From: Symbiobacteriaceae bacterium
Lineage (GTDB): Bacteria; Bacillota_E; Symbiobacteriia; Symbiobacteriales; Symbiobacteriaceae
Direction: 5' to 3'
Assembly (NCBI GenBank): GCA_027356675.1
Contig: DAHVXO010000354.1
Location: 1 to 12,480, forward strand
Length of the DNA stretch: 12,480 nt
Position 1 is the first letter of the stretch. The number at the start of each line of letters is the position of its first letter. Shown piece by piece: positions 1 through 6,843 of this stretch. The notes beneath the pieces were generated by a model that made no database searches, was not told where the DNA came from, and saw only the letters and a list, made by a program, of their open reading frames with translations. Both the position numbers and the translations under genes were made by a program.

Positions 1-284
1 AAGGTTGCGTAGACCAGGGCAATAGCCCCCCCGGCCAGCAGACCTGCCACCGCATCGGGCAGCCCGTACACATTCACTGCGATGCGGGCAATGACCAGGG
101 TGACGGCCCCCAGCAAGGCGAACAGCCAGACTAGACTCCAGAAAGCGTTGGTGCTGAAGAAGTCCATCAACTGCGGCCAGAAGCGCGGCCCGCCTTCGTA
201 CCAGTTGGCGGCCAGTAGGAACCCCACCAGCGACACGATGAGGCTGGTGAAGCTGCACGACAGGAACCGGGCCCACCGCGGCAT
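1..284 (-). CDS. Membrane protein of unknown function, partial (3' end outside window)
   Basis: The minus-strand frame is open from ATG 284 to the window edge, giving about 94 residues with no stop; the C-terminus is missing. GGAGG lies 7 nt upstream of ATG 284. A second ATG at 290 directly abuts that site, so 284 is preferred. The protein is hydrophobic: predicted membrane segments lie at about residues 7-26, 48-69 and 75-93, with an aromatic, polar stretch (WYEGGPRFWPQLMDFF) between the first two. It starts 42 nt after the histidine phosphatase stop on the same strand, so it is probably co-transcribed with it. I do not recognise the family and assign no function. The continuous hydrophobic coding pattern and good ribosome binding site make it very likely a real gene. 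Confidence 0.7.
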   Translation of the reverse strand, partial: MPRWARFLSCSFTSLIVSLVGFLLAANWYEGGPRFWPQLMDFFSTNAFWSLVWLFALLGAVTLVIARIAVNVYGLPDAVAGLLAGGAIALVYAT

Positions 285-326
285 GGGCATCCCTCCGCGG
301 CAAGTCTATGAGAGACCCAGGGTGCG

Positions 327-956
327 TCAGAAGTCGGCCTTCACATCCGATGGCGGGGTGGCGAGGTGGCCGGTGTCGTTGAGGCTCCGGAGGCGCCGCA
401 AGTCGTTCCCCCACTCGATGACGGTCAGGCCGCAGTTCTCGAGGAGGATTCTGTGACGCTCAGACATCGGCAGGCCCAGCACTTCACCGACCAGGAGCTT
501 GATCACGCCGCCGTGTGTGACCACGGCCACCCGCCCCTCCGGATAGCGTGCCCGGATGGCCGAGAATGCTTCCAGGGTCCGCAGCTTGACGTCATAATTA
601 CTCTCGCCGCCGGGGAAGGGCGTGCCGTCCGGATCGGTCTTCATGGCAGCGTAAAAGCCGGGCTCTCGAGCCGCAATCTCGGCGGCGGTCAGCCCGATAC
701 ACCGGCCCACGTTCACCTCACGGAGGCGCGTGTCGAGCACGACCGTGTGAGCGCCGGCGATCATGCGGGCGCTTTCCTGTGCCCGGCTGAGGTCGCTGGT
801 GTAGACCACATCCAGGGGTATGGCGGACATTCGGGCCGCCAGGGTGCGGCACTGGTTACGCCCCTCGGCGTTGAGGGGTACATCGCTCTGGCCCTGATAC
901 CGCCCGTTGCGGTTATAGTCGGTTTCGCCGTGGCGGATAACGTACAACAGGGTCAC
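327..956 (-). CDS. Histidine phosphatase family protein (phosphoglycerate mutase-like / alpha-ribazole phosphatase-like)
   Basis: A 209-residue protein of the histidine phosphatase (RHG) superfamily, of normal length. The signature RHGET is at residues 8-12 with the phospho-accepting His9. The second catalytic His148 is in VVTHGG, Arg58 is in YTSDLSRAQ, and the acid is Glu80 in LREVNVG. LNDTGHL at 192-198 is typical of the CobC/PhoE/YhfR branch. These enzymes dephosphorylate small phosphoesters; the substrate cannot be told from sequence, and no cobalamin genes lie nearby, so alpha-ribazole phosphatase is only one option. I chose GTG 956 as the start because RHG proteins begin a few residues before the motif and AGGAGG lies 10 nt upstream. 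The frame stays open to 1040, but that would overlap comB on the other strand. It is divergent from comB and followed 42 nt later by a membrane protein gene. Confidence 0.9.
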   Translation of the reverse strand: MTLLYVIRHGETDYNRNGRYQGQSDVPLNAEGRNQCRTLAARMSAIPLDVVYTSDLSRAQESARMIAGAHTVVLDTRLREVNVGRCIGLTAAEIAAREPGFYAAMKTDPDGTPFPGGESNYDVKLRTLEAFSAIRARYPEGRVAVVTHGGVIKLLVGEVLGLPMSERHRILLENCGLTVIEWGNDLRRLRSLNDTGHLATPPSDVKADF

Positions 957-978
957 TGTGCAGGCGCCTCCTGTAACG

Positions 979-987
979 CATATACTA
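979..987. promoter_or_regulatory. Possible -10 element(s) in the divergent histidine phosphatase / comB spacer
   Basis: The 62-nt spacer (957-1018) must drive both divergent genes. It contains an AT-rich core, catatacta: TATACT (981-986) faces comB, and TATATG or TAGTAT faces the phosphatase gene. No convincing -35 lies at the right distance in either direction, so this is a weak call. The spacer also carries the ribosome binding sites of both genes (minus-strand AGGAGG at 967-972, plus-strand AAAGGAGG at 1004-1011). Confidence 0.3.
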
Positions 988-1018
988 GTTGGAGCAGGAG
1001 AGCAAAGGAGGCCGACCG

Positions 1019-1738
1019 GTGCGGGTCGACGTCTACCCAACCGTCAGCAGCATCCCAGACGCAGAGAGCCTTGCGGGACATGTGGCCGTAGTAATCGATA
1101 TACTCAGGGCGACCAGCACCATTGCCACCGCCCTCGCGAACGGCGCCGATACGGTGGTCCCAGTCCTGGCGCCCGAAGAGGCCTTCGCGGTGGCGCAGGC
1201 GAACCCCGAGCGGGAATTCATCCTGGGGGGCGAGCGCAAGTCTGTACGAATCCCCGGTTTCCACCTGGGCAACTCGCCGCTGGAGTATACGGAGACCCGA
1301 GTGCTTGGGCGGCCGGTCCTCTTCACGACGACGAACGGGACCCGGGCCATCCGGGCGGCGGGTGCGGCATGGCGAGTGTACATAGCGGCGTTTCTGAACG
1401 CCCCGGCCGTAGCCAGGGAGCTCACAGCCCTCGGGCGCGACGTGGCCATCTGCTGTGCCGGTACCCATGACCAGTTCTCGCTGGAGGATGTGGGGTGCGC
1501 CGGGGCCATCATCGACTTTATGAGCACAGCGGGCGCACACCTGGAACTGGGCGATCTCGGCTACGTGGCACGTGAGCTGTACCGCAAGTTCCAGGGGCGG
1601 CTGGCCGACCTGCTGCACCAGTCCGAGCACGGCCAGAGCCTGCTGAAACTGGGGCTCCAGGAGGACCTGCTCTTCTGCAGCCAGTTGGGGTCCCTCTCAC
1701 TCCTGCCCCGGTATGGCGACGGGCAAGTGACCGTGTAA
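1019..1738 (+). CDS. comB: 2-phosphosulfolactate phosphatase (ComB/YitC family)
   Basis: A 239-residue protein of the usual ComB length. The family hydrolyses (2R)-2-phospho-3-sulfolactate to sulfolactate and phosphate, in coenzyme M synthesis in methanogens and in spore sulfolactate formation in Bacillus (YitC). Family blocks are visible in order: VVIDILRATSTI (24-35, with the conserved Asp27), ILGGER (68-73), FHLGNSPLEY (81-90), TTTNGT (103-108), CCAGTHDQFSLED (145-157, acidic pair E156-D157) and a C-terminal HGQSLLKLGLQEDLLFC. The start is GTG 1019: AAAGGAGG lies 7 nt upstream, and the frame extension to TTG 989 would put that site inside the gene. It is monocistronic here; comA, the preceding step, is not in the window. 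It ends in a strong hairpin shared with the convergent yheA-type gene. Family assignment is firm; the physiological role (spore sulfolactate) is inference. Confidence 0.93.
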   Translation: MRVDVYPTVSSIPDAESLAGHVAVVIDILRATSTIATALANGADTVVPVLAPEEAFAVAQANPEREFILGGERKSVRIPGFHLGNSPLEYTETRVLGRPVLFTTTNGTRAIRAAGAAWRVYIAAFLNAPAVARELTALGRDVAICCAGTHDQFSLEDVGCAGAIIDFMSTAGAHLELGDLGYVARELYRKFQGRLADLLHQSEHGQSLLKLGLQEDLLFCSQLGSLSLLPRYGDGQVTV

Positions 1739-1743
1739 GCACA

Positions 1744-1768
1744 AAGGTGGGCGCCAGGCGCCCACCTT
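1744..1768. terminator. Bidirectional intrinsic terminator between comB and the yheA-type gene
   Basis: AAGGTGGGCGC (1744-1754) pairs perfectly with GCGCCCACCTT (1758-1768) around a CAG loop, an 11-bp stem. It lies 6 nt after the comB stop and 2 nt after the stop of the convergent minus-strand gene. Read on the minus strand the hairpin is followed by TTTGTGCTT, and on the plus strand by CTCATTTGT, so U-richness is modest on both sides. Position and stem strength make shared termination very likely. Confidence 0.85.
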
Positions 1769-1769
1769 C

Positions 1770-2120
1770 TCATTTGTCGCCGGGTATAAGGTCAAGCTCG
1801 ACCGCCTCGCCGAGGATCTTATAGATGTCGTTCAGCAAGGTGCCCAGCCGGGCTTCCGCTTGCAAGTAGTCCCGCACGTCCGCACTGCCCTGGATGATGG
1901 TGAGCAGGCGCTGGAGCGCTTCTTGCTGGGCCTGGGATGGCTCCTTGCCCTGGAGCACCTCCGCCTGCATCTCCAACTGCTTGTTATGGTAATCCTTGAT
2001 CATTTGCTCGGCCGTGGCATTGCCCTTGACGCGCTGCCTGGCTGTTGCGAGGGCCTTGTGCTCCGGGCTGTCGCGCAGGGCGCGGGCCAGGCTATGGGCA
2101 TAGTCATGGACGTTGACCAT
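1770..2120 (-). CDS. YlbF/YmcA/YheA-type protein (UPF0342 family)
   Basis: A 116-residue, mostly helical, charged protein resembling Bacillus YheA (UPF0342), whose homologues are about 115-120 residues. It begins with the family pattern NVHDYAHSLARALRDSPE and has a middle helix rich in Gln and Glu (QLEMQAEVLQGKEPSQAQQ, 48-66). It ends with the conserved ADVRDYLQAEARLGTLLNDIYKI stretch (80-102). YlbF and YmcA form a complex acting on RNase Y and competence or biofilm control in Bacillus, but the YheA branch has no settled function, so none is claimed. The start is ATG 2120; GGAGG lies about 12 nt upstream, a long spacer, and no other in-frame start fits better. It is the last gene of the minus-strand run, 62 nt after the TolB-like gene, and ends at a terminator. 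It may be a separate transcription unit. Confidence 0.85.
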   Translation of the reverse strand: MVNVHDYAHSLARALRDSPEHKALATARQRVKGNATAEQMIKDYHNKQLEMQAEVLQGKEPSQAQQEALQRLLTIIQGSADVRDYLQAEARLGTLLNDIYKILGEAVELDLIPGDK

Positions 2121-2182
2121 GGTGAGAACACACCTCCAATAGATCTATCTTCGCTGGGGCGGCAAAAATCCCTGGCGCGGTT

Positions 2183-3193
2183 TTAGTTTCGCCCACCGTC
2201 CCCGACTGGAAGCGTGAAGAGATGCGAGACCAGACGCAGTTCCCGCCCCTGCCCCACCGTCCCCAGTTGCAGCCGCGAGACCACGAGACGCTTGCCGTCC
2301 GGAGTGAAGGCTGGGTGGAAGTACATGGTTCCCGAGGCGTCAGACAGCACCCTGTGCGTTCGATGGGAGGCCAGTTCCATCAGATAGATGCCCTGGGCCC
2401 GCCGTGAGTTTCGGTAGACCAGGCGCCGCCCTTTGGCGTCCAGCGCCGGCATGATGCCGCCCTCGCGGGTCAGGCGCTGAGGCTCGGGGGCGGACCTGCT
2501 CAGATCGAGGGTCCACAAGTCGTAGGCGACGCTCTGGTTCCGCCGATCACCGATACCCACGATGATAGTCCGGCCATCCCGGCTGATTGTAAGGCCGCCC
2601 GCCAGCAACTCCTGGGCCTGGCCGACCGAAAGTACGACGGACCGACGGCTGCTGGCCAGGTCGAGCCGCATCAGGGTGTGCGCCTTGGTGTACCAGAGGC
2701 TTTCCCCCCGAGGCGCCCAGGCGAGGTAGCCCACGGGTTCATCCTCGGTCACGAGGATCGTCTCGCCGGTGGTGGTTGGATCCACACTCATGACGAGAGC
2801 GCTGCTGTCGCCCAGCCGGGCAAAGGCGATCTGCCGCCCGTCCGGGCGCCAGACCGGGGAGACATCCCACCCAGCCGGCCCGCCACTGCTGACCGGCCGG
2901 GCGCTGGAGCCGTCGGCGGCGGCCACCCAGATCCGGCCATCGCGCATGAAGGCCAGGCGAGAACCATCGGGCGACCAGGAACCAAAGCCATCCATGTGGG
3001 GTCCAGTTGTGAGTGCGTGCAGCGCCGCGCTGTCCGGCGCGCCAGGGCTGCCCGCCACCATCACCGCCTCGGCATCGATCAACGGATCCCGAGCAACCAG
3101 ATACAAAACGCCCACCAAACCAGCTGCGAGCAGCAGCGGATAGAATCGCTGACAGGCAGGCGCGATGCCGCGTAGAACACCCCGGCCATTCAC
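2183..3193 (-). CDS. Membrane-anchored TolB-like / PD40 beta-propeller protein
   Basis: A 336-residue protein with a basic N-terminus, one membrane segment (about residues 18-34) and an extracytoplasmic beta-propeller. Six PD40-like strands are visible: WSPDGSRLAF (73-82), WRPDGRQIAF (115-124), LAWAPRGESLWY (158-169), ISRDGRTIIV (203-212), LDAKGRRLVY (251-260) and FTPDGKRLVV (296-305). The fold is that of TolB and the WD40-like DPP-IV N-terminal propellers, which act as binding platforms; no protease domain or catalytic triad is present. No cleavage site is obvious, so it is probably a signal anchor. Start GTG 3193 has GAGGGGG 7 nt upstream. That site can pair with a CCCCCTC further upstream (see the hairpin entry). 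It sits 68 nt behind mtaD on the same strand. Its link to nucleoside salvage is unclear and its ligand unknown. Confidence 0.88.
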   Translation of the reverse strand: MNGRGVLRGIAPACQRFYPLLLAAGLVGVLYLVARDPLIDAEAVMVAGSPGAPDSAALHALTTGPHMDGFGSWSPDGSRLAFMRDGRIWVAAADGSSARPVSSGGPAGWDVSPVWRPDGRQIAFARLGDSSALVMSVDPTTTGETILVTEDEPVGYLAWAPRGESLWYTKAHTLMRLDLASSRRSVVLSVGQAQELLAGGLTISRDGRTIIVGIGDRRNQSVAYDLWTLDLSRSAPEPQRLTREGGIMPALDAKGRRLVYRNSRRAQGIYLMELASHRTHRVLSDASGTMYFHPAFTPDGKRLVVSRLQLGTVGQGRELRLVSHLFTLPVGDGGRN

Positions 3194-3200
3194 GGGCAGA

Positions 3201-3230
3201 CCCCCTCTTGCCCATGGCTATTCGAGGGGG
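3201..3230 (-). promoter_or_regulatory. Possible hairpin covering the ribosome binding site of the propeller gene
   Basis: On the transcribed (minus) strand, CCCCCTC (3230-3224) can pair over 7 bp with GAGGGGG (3207-3201), with a 16-nt loop. GAGGGGG is the only ribosome binding site candidate for GTG 3193. Pairing would hide it and could uncouple this gene from mtaD upstream. This is a sequence observation only; no known RNA motif is recognised. Confidence 0.4.
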
Positions 3231-3261
3231 CGTGGCCGCAGAAGCCGGGGTGTCATGCGGA

Positions 3262-4575
3262 TCAACCTGCGATCAACCGCCGGGAGGCCTCACTCGCCCT
3301 CACCATGATCTCCGCGCCGTCCGCCATGGTCAGGCGGCCGTTCTCGTAAACCACCTGGCCGTTCACGAGCGTCATGGCCACGTCGCCAGGCAGCGCCGAG
3401 TAAGCCACCAAGCCGACAGGGTCGTGGTTGGGCACCATATGCGGCCGCCGCGTGTCGATGAGCGTGATATCCGCACGCTTGCCGGGCTGGAGCGAGCCGA
3501 TCTCATCTGCCAACCCGAGCACCCGGGCGCCTTCGAGCGTGGCCATCTCCACCGCATCATAGGCGGTGAAGACCGCGGGATCGCCCTCCAGGTTCTTGGC
3601 CAGCAGGGCGGCGATGCGCATCTCAGACCCCAGAATGTGCAGCATGTTCTCCGACGCCGCACCGTCCGTTCCAATGCCGACCTTGACGCCGGCCTGCCGC
3701 ATCCCATGGATCGGCGTGATGCCCGACGCCAGCTTCAGGTTCGAGACCGGGCAGTGGCAAACGCCCGTGCCAGTCTCCGCCAGAATGCTGATGTCATCGT
3801 CGCTGGCGTGGACGCAGTGGGCAGCCACCACGTGGCGACCCTTCAAGAGTCCAAGCTTGTGCACGTGCCCGATGGGCGAGGCGTTCCAGTGCTCCCAGGC
3901 CTGGTCCACCTCATCCCGAGTTTCGCTCAGGTGGATGTGCACCCCTACGCCCAGTTCATCCGCCAGTTCCGCGCAAGCAATCAGGGTGTCGGTCGGGCAG
4001 GTGTACGGCGCATGCGGACCCACCATGAAGCTGATGCGCCCGTCGGCCTTGCCGTTCCAGCGGGCGAAGCTGGCCCGGGTCTCATCCAGCCTGGACTTCG
4101 CTGCATCAGGCCCACCCACCGCGATGATCCCGCGGGCGATGATGCCCCGGATGCCGGTGTCCTGAATGGCCCGGGCCACGTCGTCGGCAAAGAAGTACAT
4201 ATCGAGGAAGGTCGTAATGCCACCAGAGAGCATCTCGTAAGCCGCCAAAGCGGTGCCCCAGTATATATCCTCGCCCATCATCTTGTCCTCGACCGGCCAG
4301 ATCTTTTGCTGCAGCCAGTCCATCAACCGCATATCATCGGCGTACCCGCGCAGCAGGGTCGTCCCCGCGTGGCAGTGGGTGTTGACGATGCCCGGCATCA
4401 CGATCTTGCCTGTGGCATCAATCGTGCGAGCTTCGATGCCGAGTTTGGGGGCCTCACTGCGGGGCCCTGCATAGCGAATGCGACCGTCCTCCACCAGAAC
4501 GACGCCGTTCTCATAGACATCGTGCCGGCCGGTGACCGGAATCACAGTGCCTCCCGTGATGAGCAAGCGCTCCAT
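3262..4575 (-). CDS. mtaD: 5-methylthioadenosine / S-adenosylhomocysteine deaminase (MtaD family amidohydrolase)
   Basis: A 437-residue cytosolic amidohydrolase, usual MtaD length. The family deaminates MTA to methylthioinosine and SAH to S-inosylhomocysteine; some members also accept adenosine or 5'-deoxyadenosine. Metal ligands are visible: His67 and His69 (NTHCHAG), His213 or His215 (VHIHLSE, with Glu218 acting as the general acid/base), His253 (AAHCVH) and Asp304 (GTDGAAS). The WPVE motif (Glu96) and GPHAPYTC (186-193) are substrate-site features of the MtaD branch, which argues against guanine or cytosine deaminase. Start ATG 4575 has AGGAGG 12 nt upstream. It follows the TIM-barrel gene by 21 nt and shares the strand with the phosphorylase and hydrolase that would use its products. 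Family identity is firm; the preferred in vivo substrate is inferred from this context. Confidence 0.94.
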   Translation of the reverse strand: MERLLITGGTVIPVTGRHDVYENGVVLVEDGRIRYAGPRSEAPKLGIEARTIDATGKIVMPGIVNTHCHAGTTLLRGYADDMRLMDWLQQKIWPVEDKMMGEDIYWGTALAAYEMLSGGITTFLDMYFFADDVARAIQDTGIRGIIARGIIAVGGPDAAKSRLDETRASFARWNGKADGRISFMVGPHAPYTCPTDTLIACAELADELGVGVHIHLSETRDEVDQAWEHWNASPIGHVHKLGLLKGRHVVAAHCVHASDDDISILAETGTGVCHCPVSNLKLASGITPIHGMRQAGVKVGIGTDGAASENMLHILGSEMRIAALLAKNLEGDPAVFTAYDAVEMATLEGARVLGLADEIGSLQPGKRADITLIDTRRPHMVPNHDPVGLVAYSALPGDVAMTLVNGQVVYENGRLTMADGAEIMVRASEASRRLIAG

Positions 4576-4596
4576 GGGTGACCCTGACCTCCTCTT

Positions 4597-5520
4597 CTAA
4601 AGCCCTTCGCCCACAAGACCCGCGACCCAGCGATGGGACTCCGCCAGTTCGGCGGCGCTGACCCGCCGGGGGTCATGCTCCAAAACGATCGTGCAACGGG
4701 GCTGGGCGGCAACCACCATGGCGGCCATGTCGGCCGCAGGCGTCACGTTTGGCCAGCGGTCGGCCGTGTGCGTTCCGTTGGTGGGAATGTGGTTGGTGAA
4801 GCGGCCCTGCTCATCCCACATGGATGTATGCAAGTGCAAATGCCGAGTCCACGGGAGCCAGCGTCGGCACAGTTCCAGCGGGTCCTTCCCGTGGGTCCGC
4901 GCCAGTAGCCCCAGCCGCCCCGTGTCGACACATAGCGACAGCGCAGGGAACTCTGAAAACAGCCGGCTGTACAGCTCCCCGTCGAAGAAGAACGGGTTGG
5001 GCCCGTCAATCTCCAGGACGATCTTGATCTTTTCCCGCTCCTGCAGCTCCGCCAGGTGGGCAAAGACACGCCGGGAGGCGGCGTAGATCTGCGCCTCAGG
5101 CCAGTCCCCCAGCGACTCCAGCGGTGTGATGAAATACCACCCCTGGCCCGCATGGTCGGCCCCGGGCATCTGCAGCCCCGGCCAGGGGAAGTGGAATAGG
5201 ATGTAGCGGCCCCCCACATGGTGGGCAGCCTGGGCAGCAGCGGTTGCCACCTCCAGGGCCTGGGCTCGCACCGCGGCGTCCCGGTCCAGGAACCGGCACC
5301 ACTGCGCACCGCCCTCCTTGAAGAGCGGGTGATGTACGCCGATGATCCAGTCGTGGAACTCCGATTCGGAGACGGCCCCCCAGACGTCCGGGAAGGTCTC
5401 CAGTCCACCCAGTTCGGCGCCGCGCCAGACCGAACGGTCCAGGCTCTCGCCGTACGTGTTGAAGCCGGACCCCGCCGCGCCCTTGAATGGCCCGGTCAAA
5501 GGGACGAAGAGCTGTGCCAT
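4597..5520 (-). CDS. Xylose isomerase-like TIM-barrel protein, function unknown
   Basis: A 307-residue protein of the AP endonuclease 2 / sugar phosphate isomerase-epimerase superfamily. The expected metal-binding pattern on barrel strands is visible: Glu170 (IVLEIDG), Asp199 (LCVDTGRLG), His229 or His231 (RHLHLHT) and Glu281 (IVLEHDP). GVHHP (61-65) and ILFHFPWPG (107-115) fit earlier strand ends. The family includes isomerases, epimerases, dehydratases and nucleases, so the fold does not fix a reaction. Start ATG 5520 lies 3 nt after the hydrolase stop, with AGGTG just upstream overlapping that stop, so translation is probably coupled. mtaD follows 21 nt later. This tight position between SAH hydrolase and SAH/MTA deaminase suggests a role in SAM by-product salvage, for example on the ribose or methylthioribose moiety. 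That is inference; I do not recognise a characterised orthologue. Confidence 0.85.
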   Translation of the reverse strand: MAQLFVPLTGPFKGAAGSGFNTYGESLDRSVWRGAELGGLETFPDVWGAVSESEFHDWIIGVHHPLFKEGGAQWCRFLDRDAAVRAQALEVATAAAQAAHHVGGRYILFHFPWPGLQMPGADHAGQGWYFITPLESLGDWPEAQIYAASRRVFAHLAELQEREKIKIVLEIDGPNPFFFDGELYSRLFSEFPALSLCVDTGRLGLLARTHGKDPLELCRRWLPWTRHLHLHTSMWDEQGRFTNHIPTNGTHTADRWPNVTPAADMAAMVVAAQPRCTIVLEHDPRRVSAAELAESHRWVAGLVGEGL

Positions 5521-5523
5521 CGG

Positions 5524-6798
5524 CTACACCTGCCAGGATTGAATGTACTGGGCCTGCTCGGGCGTCAGCCGGTCGATGCCGACCCCCAGAGCCCGTAGCC
5601 GGGCCTGTGCCACGCGGGTGTCGATCTCAGCCGGCACCGGGATGACCCGCTTCGGCAGATTTCCCCGATGCGCGAGGATCCACAGGTGCGTGAGGAACTG
5701 CACGCCGAAGGAGAGGTCCATCACCTCGGCGGGATGGCCATCGCCTGCCGCCAAATTCGCCAACCGGCCCTCACCGATCAGATAGACCTTGCGGCCATCG
5801 GCGAAGGTATACGACTCGACGTTCGGGCGAACTGTGACCGGCTTGCCGCCCAACCGCTCCAGGTCCGCCTTACTGATCTCAGCGTCGAAGTGGCCGGAGT
5901 TGGCCAGGATCGCGCCATTCTTCATCACCTGGAAATGCTCAGCCCGGATGATCTTCTCGCACCCCGTTACCGTGATGAAGATATCGCCCTTGGCCGCCGC
6001 GTCGCCCATGGGCATCACGTCGTAGCCATCCATCAGCGCCTCGTTGGCGTTGATCGCGTTGACTTCACACACGATGACCCGCGCCCCCAGGCCCTTGGCC
6101 CGCATGGCCACGCCCTTGCCGCACCAACCGTAACCGGCAACCACGACGGTCTTGCCGGCGACCGACAGGTTCGTATTGCGCATGATGGACTCCAGGGTCG
6201 ACTGGCCAGTGCCGTACCGGTTGTCGAAGAGATGCTTCATGTGCGCGTCGTTGACCGCGATCATCGGGAAGCCGAGAACCCCGTCCTTCTCCATCGCATA
6301 CAAACGCTGCACGCCTGTCGAGGTCTCCTCCGACCCCGCGACGAGGTGCGCGGCGAGGTCCCTGAGGGACGTATGCAGCAGATAGGTCAGGTCGCCGCCG
6401 TCATCGAGCAAGAGCGTGGGGCGGGCGGCGTCGAGGGTCCGGTGGAGGTGCTCGGTATACTCCGAGGCGGTCGCACCGTGCCAGGCATGCACTGTAACAC
6501 CGTTCTCAGCGACGGCTGCCGCAATCGCATCTTGGGTGGAGAGTGGGTTCGACCCGGTCAGATAGACCTCGGCGCCTGCGGCCGCAAAGACCATGGCCAT
6601 GTAAGCCGTCTTGGCCTCCAGGTGGATGGACATCGCGACCCGCTGGCCGGCGAACGGCTTGGACTGGCCGTACTCCCGCTCCAGCAGGTTCAGGACCGGC
6701 ATGTGCGCCCGGACCCAGTTGATCTTCAGGTGCCCCTCCGGCGCCAGGGCCGGGTTGCGGAGTGTGGAGACGGAGACCTTGCTGCCCATTCGATCCAT
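5524..6798 (-). CDS. ahcY: S-adenosylhomocysteine hydrolase family protein, probably S-inosylhomocysteine-type
   Basis: A 424-residue NAD-dependent hydrolase of the short, archaeal/Thermotoga type, lacking the C-terminal KPxHYRY tail of eukaryotic-type enzymes. Catalytic blocks are intact: LDDGGD (131-136), EETSTG (157-162), NDAHMKHLFDNRYG (183-196, with Lys188, Asp192 and Asn193), the Rossmann loop AGYGWCGKG (221-229), CEVNAINANEA (244-254), NSGHFD (300-305) and GEGRLANLAAGDGHP (342-356). The adenine-pocket segment reads H59-L-E61-A-K63 where classical enzymes have HxTxE, a change seen in S-inosylhomocysteine hydrolase-like proteins. With mtaD two genes downstream, S-inosylhomocysteine may be the true substrate; products would be homocysteine and inosine. 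ATG 6798 has GGGAAGG 4 nt upstream; ATG 6789, three codons in, is an equally possible start. It lies 36 nt after the phosphorylase gene. Confidence 0.93.
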   Translation of the reverse strand: MDRMGSKVSVSTLRNPALAPEGHLKINWVRAHMPVLNLLEREYGQSKPFAGQRVAMSIHLEAKTAYMAMVFAAAGAEVYLTGSNPLSTQDAIAAAVAENGVTVHAWHGATASEYTEHLHRTLDAARPTLLLDDGGDLTYLLHTSLRDLAAHLVAGSEETSTGVQRLYAMEKDGVLGFPMIAVNDAHMKHLFDNRYGTGQSTLESIMRNTNLSVAGKTVVVAGYGWCGKGVAMRAKGLGARVIVCEVNAINANEALMDGYDVMPMGDAAAKGDIFITVTGCEKIIRAEHFQVMKNGAILANSGHFDAEISKADLERLGGKPVTVRPNVESYTFADGRKVYLIGEGRLANLAAGDGHPAEVMDLSFGVQFLTHLWILAHRGNLPKRVIPVPAEIDTRVAQARLRALGVGIDRLTPEQAQYIQSWQV

Positions 6799-6813
6799 CG
6801 CCCCTTCCCAGAT

Positions 6814-6843
6814 CGATCGTTAGACCCTCGATCGTTAGACCCT
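6814..6843. repeat. Perfect tandem 15-bp direct repeat at the mtnP-type stop codon
   Basis: CGATCGTTAGACCCT occurs twice back to back (6814-6828 and 6829-6843). The second copy contains the TAA stop (minus strand, 6837-6835) and last codons of the phosphorylase gene; the first copy lies in the 36-nt spacer before the hydrolase gene. It looks like a small local duplication. Confidence 0.9.

Noticed and set aside
82..456. 124-codon plus-strand frame at the left edge
   Set aside because: It lies opposite a hydrophobic minus-strand gene with a good ribosome binding site and the end of the histidine phosphatase gene; its sequence is arginine-rich and featureless.
2139..2148. ATAGATCTAT palindrome upstream of the yheA-type gene
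   Set aside because: A 10-bp AT-rich palindrome is short and unsupported by any regulator gene nearby; it may belong to a weak promoter, but hexamers at proper spacing are not convincing.
3013..4581. 522-codon open frame on the plus strand opposite mtaD and the propeller gene
   Set aside because: Its translation is rich in R, H, P, Q, V and D with no family pattern, while the minus strand encodes an intact MtaD with all metal ligands. Long antisense frames are expected opposite GC-rich genes.
6799..6834. Possible SAH riboswitch before ahcY
   Set aside because: The 36-nt spacer is too short and is mostly the tandem 15-bp repeat. The 80-nt region before the operon also shows no SAH or SAM aptamer pattern I recognise.
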